From the NCBI RefSeq assembly GCF_020085105.1, contig NC_058051.1:2934001-2998000 (forward strand): DNA of 64,000 nucleotides, in the 5' to 3' direction. Below are positions 33,844 to 44,900 of this stretch, one piece after another. Position numbers and translations under genes: made by a program. This DNA comes from Siniperca chuatsi. Its lineage: Eukaryota; Chordata; Actinopteri; Centrarchiformes; Sinipercidae. Positions within the stretch are counted from its first letter, which is position 1, and each line of letters opens with the position of its first letter. The notes under the pieces were generated by a model, which was given only the letters and a program-made list of their open reading frames with translations, had not been told where the DNA came from and did not search any database.

Positions 33844-35494
33844 TTAAAAAAATCTGACAGAAAATATTTTCTGGTTGGATCTGTAATATCAAAAAAAAAA
33901 AAAAGAAATTGTAGTTTGTTAGACTAGAAAATGTAACATTATGTCCTCACAGCCCTGCTGATTAGGTTCATTAACATTTTAGAGTGACATTTCTAAAATG
34001 TCTTATGGCATTTCTGTTACGTAAAACTGTAAACATTGAATGGTGACAGCAGATAGTCAGCTAGCTACACGATGACAGGACGCTGATGTAAAACTCACCA
34101 CAGCACCCTGACTCAGCACAATGTTGACCTCTGCATGATATAACGTGAACACAAAGAGGATAGATAATACGCAGTAGGTAAAAAAAATCAGCATTTATCC
34201 ATGATTCAGTGCATCTCACGGATCTAAACACAGGAAAAGTGTTGAAAAGGACCAGAGGGGCTTCGGATGAGCAACACTCAGCACACAAACACATCCATAT
34301 ACACACAAAACAGCAGTGACTCAGTGTTGCAGACCCCAGGGCTGTCTAACAGTCTGCAAACCTCTGTTTGCCAACATTTGCCTGTTTGTCAGATGGGAAT
34401 GCACGGGGTACTCAAGGAGACCCTCGAGCGTAGCTCGTGAGTCACGCTTTCCCACACACACATACACACCCTCCCTTCCACACCCTGTCCGACCGAATGC
34501 GGTGCATTACCACCGTAGTCTGCTCTGTGCAGATGAGGAGGGGAGCTTTATTACTCCTTTGTGTCTCTGCATCTAAACTCTTTTCTTGCATTTTGTTTTG
34601 TTACAACCAATATTTGTGCTCTCAACTCAACTGTTTGTCACTGGTTTATACAGTATATGGACTTTCATGGAAAAAACATGCACGCACGCTCCGACTCTGC
34701 AGAACATTTGTTTTAGATATACGGAGATTAGTCAGAGTCACAAGATCATAGATAGCAAGGGCACACTGTTTTTCATGAGAGGAACCGCAGTGTCTCCTCT
34801 GCTGCAGTCACAGAGGGGGATGAACAATGGCCGTATGTGTGTGGGTGTGTGTGTGTGTGTAATCATGTATTTCCACAGTTCTGCGTGTGTCCAGATTATC
34901 ACACTTCACAAAATGGTGCTGTCCATCTTCACTCTACCTAACATCCCTTCCTCATCTACTCCTACTCCACCCGTCTGTCTCCACTTTCTCACCTTCACAA
35001 GGTCCCTGACACGTGCCGCCTCCTCCTTTTATCTCATTGGCTTTCCTCTCTCCTCTCCTCCTCTTCCCTACGTTCTCCCTCAAACCCTCTTTCTCCCCTC
35101 TCTCACCCCCCAGTGTCTTCTCTCTACCTGCTCTGTGTTTCCGTCTTGTCAGCACAGAAGCTGCTTGCGTGTCATCCTCACTCAGGCTGCCTGTGGCTGG
35201 GGGGTGGTGTTACATAACAGGCCTAACCTAATAAATCCTGTATGATGTGCTGTGATGTGGTTTGATCTGTTGTGACAGTGGCCAGTGACTGGAGAACATG
35301 CTGCCTTCCTGAGCCTATGTCACACTGTGTAGAGTAAAACTGTAAAATCGCAATTCATGAAAATAAATCTAATACAGGTTACACAATAGACAATAAATAT
35401 TCATATACTGTTTTTCCAAGTCATGCTAATATAATTTGTACATTTGATCTAGTAATAAATAGACATGACTGTCATTTTAGTCTGTCAGTTCAAT

Positions 35495-35600
35495 TAAATT
35501 CTATTCATTTGAGCTTTATTGGCATGGGAAACAGACGTTAACATTGCCAAAGCAAGTGTGAGATAAAAACATATACATGAACAGAAGAAATGTGCTATTC
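35495..35600 (-). mobile_element. Retroposon tail, antisense
   Basis: It begins TTCAATTAAATTCTATTCAT and continues GAGCTTTATTGGCATGGGAA, ACATTGCCAAAGCAAG, a frequent fish retroposon tail read in reverse. Confidence 0.45.
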
Positions 35601-36509
35601 AAATATATACAAGTCTGTCTTTGTCTGGATGCCAATCAGATTTACAGAAAATAATGGCTGCAGGTTTGTCCCTATTCATCTCCCCTGCGTCCTTCCGCTT
35701 TCATTCACTCAGTCTGTGATCATGACTATTCAGTTAGTTTGTTACATCATCTTATTATAGACTGATTAAGCAGATTGATAATTGATTGAGAGACATTAAT
35801 TAAACAGGATTTGGAGGCATTAGGCCCTTTTTACTCTGGATTTAACTTGGTAGAGAACACGTGCAAGCTGGACAAACTGCAGCACTCAAACCTGTCTGAC
35901 ATCTGTGTGTTCATGTGCACATTCATGTGTGTATGTTTCCCCATGCATATTAATGCAAGACCTCGAGGTGGAGCTGCTGTAACAGAGCAAGCAGGGGGTG
36001 GGATGTTTGGCTGCTGTCACCCAGAGTGACACCTGCACTGTAACAACCAATCAAAATAACGTTTTTTTTTTGCTTTAAAAATGGTTAAAGTTTTATGAAA
36101 ACATTGGGTTTTTTTGTCAGTGAGAGTCTTCCAGTCATGTCCGTTGGGATGCATGTGAGGCAGCTTGCTTCACTGTGCATTCACAGAGTGACTGGTCAGT
36201 GTTACATTTGTTGTCTGTCTGAAATCTATAACCTGGATTATTGCTAATGTGTTTAAATTAGATTCAACCCAAGTACGCATTAACACGTTGGCCACTTCAG
36301 CCCAAAAAACTGTCAAACTGTAGAAAAGTTTCTCTCCATAACAGAAAAAGTCAATTAATGAATCAGGGCATTGAGGATGACTGTGCAGAATGTTGATCAT
36401 CTGCCTGTGGGCCAAATCCGGCCCTCCAACAAAAATATTTGGCCCCTTGATGAAACCTTGAACTTTCCCTTTCATAGTTTATGTCAAAACTGCGCCTGCA
36501 ATTTCATCT

Positions 36510-36636
36510 TTTTTTAACTTTATTGCTGAAACACATATTACCTATGCCAGTAATACATCATCGTTGTCATCGGAAAAGAAAGCCGGGGTTTGGATTAAAG
36601 AGCAGCGGACCTTGAGCCAGATCAACTGGACCAGGC
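36510..36636 (-). repeat. Inverted copy of the 5307-5433 repeat
   Basis: Its reverse complement aligns with 5307-5433 from GCCTGGTCC to CAATAAAGTT with few differences. It abuts the LINE fragment on its right. Confidence 0.8.
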
Positions 36637-37285
36637 CTGACGGCGGCTGCTGTGATCGCCCTGGAGGAGAGGAAAGACAGCCGGGATAGGAGCCAAGCTG
36701 GCCCAGCTTGGACTTAAGGCTGCTCCTGGCTAATGTCAGGTCTGGACAAAATGGGACTCAGGCCGGCCAAGACTGTTGTGCCCACATCTTTACAGAGACC
36801 TGCTCCACCGAGATCCCGGATCGAGCACTCGACGGGCGGGCCGCGTTCCAACCGCAAGACTCCGGCAAGATGAAAGGAGGAGGACTCTGTGTTTACATCG
36901 ATGATCCTTGGTGCTCAAATGCAGGCAAAGTGAACGGAACACTGTCTCACAAATGTCGAACTTTTTATGTGAAGATGGAAACCATATCATCATCACTATC
37001 TCTATCTGCTGATTACAATCCATCAGACGCAAATTTAAATGCGCTGCAGAATTATTTCCTGGGTGTAATATGTGTAGGCTATGTATATACGTATATAAAT
37101 AAGTGTATATGTTGTTTTATTTCATTTTATATTATATGTTACACTATTTTAATATTAATTGAATATTAATATTAATTAAATGATCTGTTCTGTGTGTGTA
37201 GCAAGAAGGGACTACAAAGTTTCGTTTCATTATACAACCTTGTGTTTTAAAATGATAAATAAATTACCTTGTACCTTGTAGATAA
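36637..37285 (+). mobile_element. LINE endonuclease-domain fragment joined to its 3' tail
   Basis: 36708-37070 translates to apurinic-endonuclease text: LLLANVRSGQ, then a FTETCSTEIPDRALDGRAAF block, then GGGLCVYIDDPWCSNAGKV, and FYVKME further on. This is the N-terminal endonuclease of L2-type LINEs. The reverse transcriptase is absent, and the sequence passes to a 3'-tail-like end (CTTGTGTTTTAAAATGATAA, then ATAAATTACCTTGTACCTTG). The copy is a dead internal deletion. Confidence 0.75.
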
Positions 37286-38440
37286 CAACATGGCTCATTT
37301 AAATCTTAATAAATATGACCTGCCCCATGTGAAGAGAGGAATGCAAACCTGGATACTGTGTCTCGTTCTACACCAGGCTATTTGAACAGCGCATGGTGCT
37401 GAAATTAAGTCTTATAAACTCAGAGTCTGATGTATAATAGTATACAATCGTATACAGTAGTGCCTAGACACACACACACAAGCAAACACAGACACACAGT
37501 TCCCATCTGGCATCTGGTCATTCTTTAGAATCTAATCAAAGCTGTAATACAGTTAAAATAAAACATGAAATGATAGAAAGCAGAGGAAAGTTGCTAGAGG
37601 AATTAAAGCAGAGCTCAGATGTGGATAAAGTTATACAGGAGGTAGCTTTATAGTATTTACAGGATTTGAACGAGTAACCTGTTATTTAAGTGACACAGCA
37701 GAGAGATAAGAATGTAAGGCTTTATTTCCATTAATCCACCTAGGTCCTCATTCACTGACTGTAGTGGGAGAGCGTTTTCTGAGTCAGTCGTGGTTGGCAG
37801 AGAGACAGCACAGCATGTAGAGGTGTTACAGCAGGAAGGTGACTTACAGCAGGTGCTTTGCATTTACACACATACACAAACCTGACACTCAAGAGCCCAC
37901 TAAGTTGTGTGTGATGATTATTGACGTGAATAATCCTCCTCCTTTCGCCTACATGTGCTTTTTCCTTCTATCTCTCTTCAGTGTCTCACTCTTGACGTGC
38001 CTCTCTATCTCACAATTTGCATTTGGCCTTTCCAGCAACATAAAGCCAGGGGAAGCTTTGTTAGGTCACAGACAGGGGTAATGATTAAATATGTATTAGA
38101 CGTTCATCTCTCTGCATCCACACAGCCACGTGAGTACTCAAAGAGGCACATTGGGAGCTCTCATACAAAGCCACACACATGAACAAGCACACACCTTACA
38201 ACACAAACACACACTCACATACAGATGCAGATGCAAATGTCACTTCCCTTTGCTCACTTCTGCCACTCTTTTGGCCTGAGATGAGACAGATGAGTGATGA
38301 TTGGTTAGTTCTCCCACATGGCTGGGAGGTGATTGGCTCCTGAATCCTTATGTCAGCTAAGTGTAAGCTTGAGTCAGCAGCCCCATGCTGCATGCTGAGG
38401 CATCCAGAGCTGAGCGCAGAGGCAGTCAGCGAAACTCATC

Positions 38441-38665
38441 CCTTATTTGTGTGTGTGCGTGTGTGTGTACTTGTACTTGCTACATAGTGAGGACTGAAAC
38501 ACATTTTTTACCTACAGAGTGAGGACATTTTTGGAAAGTGAGGACATTTTGGCCAGTCCTCACAACTTCAAAGGTCTGTTTGAAGGTTAAGACTTGGTTT
38601 TAAGTGTCACAAAGTCCCAAAGATAGAAGTACAAGGATATGTGTGCGTGTGTGTGTGTGTGTATA
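38441..38665. repeat. GT-rich microsatellites and GAGGACATTT repeat
   Basis: GT runs at about 38448-38468 and 38643-38662 flank a short region with repeated GTGAGGACATTTTTGG and GTGAGGACATTTTGGCC, a common fish low-copy repeat next to GT tracts. Confidence 0.6.
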
Positions 38666-38785
38666 TAACCTCAATAAACCCTGTTTTTTGTTATTTTCTC
38701 AGGCTGCTGCTGCTTTTGTTGATCACTCTCTCTTCTTTCTGGGTGCATGTGGTCCCTCACCGGTCATATCTGTGTTTTCCTCCAG

Positions 38786-38917
38786 GCTCTCAGTGTTGAG
38801 CTGAAGAACAGAGAGACAAAGTGAGGACAGAAGAAGCTAAAGGTTGCACAAGAGGCTGCCGGGCCCCATGTCTGCCCCTGCTCCAGCCAATCGGAGGTCT
38901 GGGTTGGGCTCTCGCCG
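38786..38917 (+). CDS. snph: snph exon with start codon
   Basis: The acceptor is probably TTTTCCTCCAG at 38785 (an alternative is TTTTCTCAG at 38702). The ATG at 38868 opens MSAPAPANRRSGLGSR and the exon ends CG in phase 2 at a GTAGGT donor. The bases before 38868 are 5' UTR. Confidence 0.65.
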
Positions 38918-41900
38918 GTAGGTAGCCAGTGAGGACCTGTTACCTGTTTTTTTTTATGTCAGTGTTCACTTGTGATATTTGGGGTATTCAGTGCAATGTA
39001 AGAGGATTGTAAGAGGAATGTAAGCTCTAGTGAAAAAAGTTTTAACCTCCATCATTGTATATTACAGTGCGAGGGGACCAGGACCTGTATTATCAAGTGT
39101 CTCAGAGCAGAAAATCTGTCCTAACTGGCCGTGATGCAATGCAACTTTGGTCCTACTTTTGAGACTAGGAGTAAAACTATTTCAACTCTCTTAACTTTGG
39201 AAATGACTTCTATCTCTGCTGATATTCAAGGCAGAAACATGTGCGTGTTCTGTGGGAGGAGAGACATTTATTGATGACATTGAGCTTATTGATAGATAAA
39301 GTTGTGGCAAAAAATTAATTGTGCACGATGCAAAAGAGAACACATGCTCTCCGCAAACAAAGAAAGAGAAGAAGAGAGGATTCAATGTTTTCCATGGAGA
39401 TAAGCGGCACAGCCCACAGTGGCTTTGCAACATCATTGGCACACGTACAATATTTAAATTGGTAAATATCATTATCACATATTTTTGCATATACAACCTA
39501 AATAACTTAGTTACCTATATTTGGCCGTACACATAAAGCCTAAACATAAAATGTTGATATTTTCTGCATTTCGAATTGCACCACTGTCTAATATCTCAAA
39601 CCTCAACTGTCAGAAAACTATAAGACAACATCATCATTTCTACTCTGCGGCTGAGAGTTTTGTAAAACACTCTTAAGTCGCACACTCAAGTAGGAGTTTT
39701 TCTGGTCTTAGGTTAACTTTCAGCGTGACTCCTAGGAGTGATTCTGAGACGCTTGATAAATACAGACACAGGTGGAGCTTCACTGATGCTGCAAGTGTAT
39801 TAATACATCCTAGTTATTCACATTTTCTACATTTTCTCTTCCTTTCATCTGCCTTTGTTGAGTGTCTATCATTTTTCTGTCGCTCGGTTGCTCCTTGTCA
39901 AATTAACAAATTAAACCCTGTGACATGACCTTTTCAGTAGTATAATTTTGTGTGTAAAAGCACACTGTGTGTGCTCTGTGTATGTGTGTGTGCAGTATGA
40001 TTATTTCTAAACTTAACACTTTCTGAGCACAGATTTCCTCCAGTTGAACCAGCTGTTTTAAGAACTCAGTACCACTTTCTAGGGGCCTGTAATAAAGGGA
40101 TTATGAGTTTTAACCAATGGCTTTATTAATGGTTAACAAATCATTTCCTAAAGCTTTATAGATCAGTTATTAACCATTTATAAGAACACATTTTGGGTTG
40201 CCAGGTTTTGAAAAATCTCTCTGGCTGGTGTTTATTCTCCTCCAGCAGGACACTTGCTTTGTCTTTTTACCATTTTAGTTCATCAGGCAGACTGCTCCAG
40301 TGCACAGTCTGACCTCTGACCATCTGGAAAAGTGCTGCACAGCATCTGGATCAAAGTTATTAACAACTTATTAACATTAATAATTACAGACAACTTACTA
40401 TTTTAATGTGGGCTTTACAGAAAGCGAGAAACCTGTGAATCTTAATATTAATGACTTATTAACATCTATAACTGCAGACTTCTTGGCGTATTAGAAAGTC
40501 AGATACTCCATACCCTTTATTAATAAATTTATTAATGACTTTAATATTAATGACTCAACAGCCAACCAGGCAACCCAAAAGTTCTTGCAACTAAAGGAAT
40601 ATATATTTTACTGCGATTTGTTTCTGTACTTTTTTCAATTAGCTCTAATGATCCTGATGGAGGAGCGGTGGTATTATTGACAAGAAGATGGGCTTAAAAG
40701 AAAGTAGATGTAGTCAGCCACTTCCTACAAACTGACCAGTGAACAGCAAGTGTACTGCAACCTGAACACAGTTTATTGAGTATATCGATGTGTTTTCTCC
40801 TACAGCTACTGGACTTCCTTTGCCTGTTTACTGGACACAGGTTAAAGGATAAGACCATGTTATTGAGGTTTCATTGTCTACTGGGACCAGTGACTTTTTC
40901 CACATCCATTAATCCGCATCCGACTTGAATGTTCTCACTTTGCAATGCAAATGCTGCAATAATGTTGCATACAGAATGTATGTTTTATACCTAATGTATG
41001 CAATATGATTGTTGGGCATTGATTTACTAATGTGGTCCAGTTTTACACAGTCACTACTTAAATACAATGGAGAGCCTTTTTGGCATTATTGGCTGGAGAG
41101 CTGAAGAATCACCACCTAAGTAGTTCTACTGCATGTTGCCAAAAATCCACTTATAATAAATAACTGTGTGTCAAATGATTTGAAGTGTTTTAATCAGTAG
41201 TCTCATTCAGATGTTGCAAGCCACAGGGTGGGTCACAGACAGATAAATGCCTTCCTAAACTGAAGCCAAGTCGTGTGGTTAGTGGCTGTAGGGGTTTTTG
41301 TGGTATATGAAGCTACAGACGGTTCAATCTGTAGCTGTGGTGTCCTCCTCTCTCTCGTCTCTTTTCCTCAGATTCAACCCTTTGAAGGCGCTGCAGCCCA
41401 AACGCCGCTTGCAGCAAATACTGGCGTCCTCACCCGTCCCGGTGCCCAAGCCGGTGTCGGGGTCGGGGTCGGGGACGGCTGCGTCAGGTGCCACAGCGCC
41501 GGTGGCCATTCCTGTGCCCGCGCCCCCTGCGTGAGACTCACTTTAGTTACAGTCTCAGAGAGCATGCTCCTTAGCTGTAGCTGTAGCTCCGGCATGCATT
41601 GTAGCCACTGAAACAAGACCAACAACAGCACACAGCCAACATTTATGCTACCTGTCTTAATTAGACACGGTTTTCCCGCCATTCTCCAATTGTCCGTTTG
41701 CTAAGCGCCGCCCGCCTTGGTTACTGTTGCTAAGCTTGTCTAGCTTTACATTCTAGCATGGCACATATGCTGTTTGGCACGATGGCAGATTTTCCATCAA
41801 AATGCTCAGCAATTTTTGAAACAAAGGGTTCTTGATTTCCAAAAGAGGCAGGGTACCTATTTCTAGCCACGACGTCAATTTGCCAGCTGAAATGCCGACT

Positions 41901-44900
41901 GTCACTGGAAAGTTTTATCAGCTGTAGCTAGCAAGCTAATTAAACCTTATCTCCATGAGTTGGTTAAGACTCTATCTCAGGCTGACTGCATGCTAACAAA
42001 CTGCGGCTAAAGCTACATGTCCCAGGCAAAAAGTAATTACGCATCCTCACAGGTTGATGATTCATGTAGAAGACATGGAAATAAAGAAGCAGCATATTCT
42101 TGTAGAGCAGTGAAGAGCTAGTTAGTCCTGATATGCTAAGGATAAATGTAACATCAGAACCCTATTTGGCTGCTTAGCTTACATACTTTTTCTTATTTTC
42201 AAAGGCTTTTAGGATGAGGACTAACCAGTGTGTTCGACAAATGTAACACTGTCTCAGTTAGCGTTGGCTGTGGAGTGTAAACTTCCCCAAATACAATAGA
42301 GCAGGACAGAGCTGCTAATGTTAGCCTAAACTCTGATAACATCCATGACCGGCTTCCACACAGTGGGAAAATACTTCACAGTGGGTGTGCTGTAACCTGT
42401 AACCCCACAGACTGTTGTGGCCTAGTTAACTAGTGATTTGCTCCTTGGCCTTTGAAGTAACACTCAGTTACTAGTGTAAGTATTAAGCTTGCTAGCCAGA
42501 CATGCTAATCATTGCAGCTTACGTTAAAGCATATAAACACACTGTTAAATCCATTCCCTACACTTTTGCTAGACATGGCCCTCCACTCCAAACTCTTTAA
42601 ATGCAGAGTATCTTTGTCACTACACAGCCCCATATGCACACCACTTCAACTTGTGGAGAAATCCCAGGCCTGCCATGTCTAGGTACGGTTGCTAAGCTAT
42701 GATTGGCCAATCGCTGTTCAAGGGCGGGGTTTAGTGAACGGTCAGTTGCTGCAGTGCTGACCTGCCTACCTCATTTAATGAGTTTGAAATGTAACGGATA
42801 GCCTTTGCAGTTTGCAGTGAAGTCACAATCCCACTATGATTAATATGAAAATAACACTGAGGTCCCAACTGGAGCTCTCATTGTTCATATTCAACTTAGA
42901 AGTTGGCATCAACAACAGCAAACAGCACAGCCTTGTGTGTGTGTGTTGTTGTGTCACATCACCTCTAAGTCTATTGATGTTCTGGCAGGAAAAAACAAGG
43001 GAAACCCTGATGAACGGTCATGTACTGACATATGTAGGCTACATTAGCAGAGTCACTAGGTAAATTTGAACACTAGAAATTGGGGATTTGTAACACCAGT
43101 TGGTCCTGGTTCCATGTAATTTTTCATAGCATGAAGTTTTGTTTAGCGGCTACATGCACAGTAGAAATAGTGCTAATGTTGGAATGTGGAAGCATACTGT
43201 GATCACAAGTGATCACTGGTTCACCACAGCCGCTCAATCAACAGCACCATGTTTTTTTACAAACACTAACCAGTTCAACAGCAGAGAGTTGGTGAGACAC
43301 CGACATTGCAGGAAATGAGAATGTGCTTTTTGGTTTATTTCGGTTTATTTAAAAATTAGATATGGTTTATCTAAAAGGATTTCAGCTTCATGAGCAAAGT
43401 CTCTGTCTCTACCAGACACAAACCACAGCGTAAAGGAATATTTCTGTACTGCACCCACTCACACTAACCAACACCTGACTCCTGGGCAACAGTCAGCTCC
43501 TACAGCCCACCTATGACTACCTCCACCAGACTGTCACCCACCACCCACAGTCCAGACACAGCTTCCGGATGGGATAGACTGTCAAACCTGAAACACTGTT
43601 GTACTGTGTAGCCTCTGGGATCTCACTGCTTTAGCTGCTTCCCTCTGCCTGTTTCTGTCCTGTCTTGGCTTTTGTCATATATTGATCTTCGAAGAACTAC
43701 TGAGTAGTCAATATCTGGCCTCCTCCCCTATTGTATCACACAGAACACGTTTACTCAGCACAACTCTTGCTAGAAACCTGGGGAAGTTCGGGTAGCACGA
43801 AAAAAAATAGATGTATATGTTTTCACAAAGAAGTGAGAATTACACACCATTGTGTTAGCGTGTCAAATATAGTGACCGTCGTGTAATGTTGAACACTTGC
43901 AAACCGTCTCCAGTGAGTTAATAAATATGCCTGGTTTGCCCGTTTGATTGGAATTATGCTTTCAGGAGGTGGTTGTTGCTCAAACATCCAAATACGACTT
44001 CAGACTTAAACTGACTTAATGTAACTTTTGCTTTAACAAAATGTAAAAGTAGTAACTGTAATGTCCTTTATACAGCTATAGCTAGCTAAAGTTTGCTGGC
44101 ATTAGCTAACATTAATAGCCACCATATGCTACTGGTCATACCAGACCATGTGAGGCTGCAAACACCCTGAGTGTATTGAATTAAGCAACAGTGCGTTTTA
44201 TGGCTTATGAATTGAACTTTTCCTTTGTAAGATTGAGTTATTGTTTCTTTCAAAAGTTACATAGTCTCATATGATTTGGAAAATTTTGTTTCCCTTATTT
44301 GTCAGATAATTCTCTTGTTTCTGTTGTGACATGAGACATGAGCTTGCGTGGTGAAAAAGTTCCAGCAGGTTGAAGTTTAAGTATAAATACATTGAGTTGG
44401 GTGCAACACTGTGTCCAGGTTTTGGATTTCAGTGAGGTGGCATGGAGTTATCGTGTCCTGTGTGAAAATCCCTCGTGGCTGCTCTGATTGGTCCTGCTTG
44501 TCCCCTCCTCCCTCTGTAGAGGCCAGTGATTGGACAACAGTCATGTTCTTTTAAAGTAACAGGTCATTACAACATTCGGTATGTGCCACTCAATATCACT
44601 GATTATAAAACCTTACAATATTTATTACAAGCAAGGAATGTCTTAGCAGAAGTTGCCCATCACAGATCACCCTTCCTTTTCCTGGCTACCACTGATATAA
44701 CTGTACTGTGCTACTCAACAACTTTATTTTCTTTAGCAGTGTAGTAGCAATGGTTGCATTTGAAAATATGTGTATATTTTACTTTTTTCAATATTTATTT
44801 TTTAAATGATATATGTGGTTTTACATGGTTTCTAAGATGATTTTGGACTAGTCCATGTCAGACAATGGACAGATTTTTGCAATGTGTCCATTGTCTGACA

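Larger units (their letters stand above)
24573..38702 (+). other. Presumed long first intron of snph, repeat-filled
   Basis: No open frame with coding character was found apart from transposon remnants listed separately. 27060-29380 and 33850-35490 look empty of genes and of repeats I can name. Microsatellite GT runs occur near 34841. Calling the region an intron depends on the promoter assignment at 24 kb. Confidence 0.4.

Noticed and set aside
34586-35245. 219-codon plus-strand open frame
   Set aside because: Long, but composition is that of pyrimidine-rich DNA; no domain, no splice context and no repeated family motif.
41700-43600. Possible gene or transposon in the snph intron
   Set aside because: Repeat-like patches exist (TGATTGGCCAATCGCTG, GACTACCTCCACCAGACTGT) but I found no boundaries or open frame to support a call.
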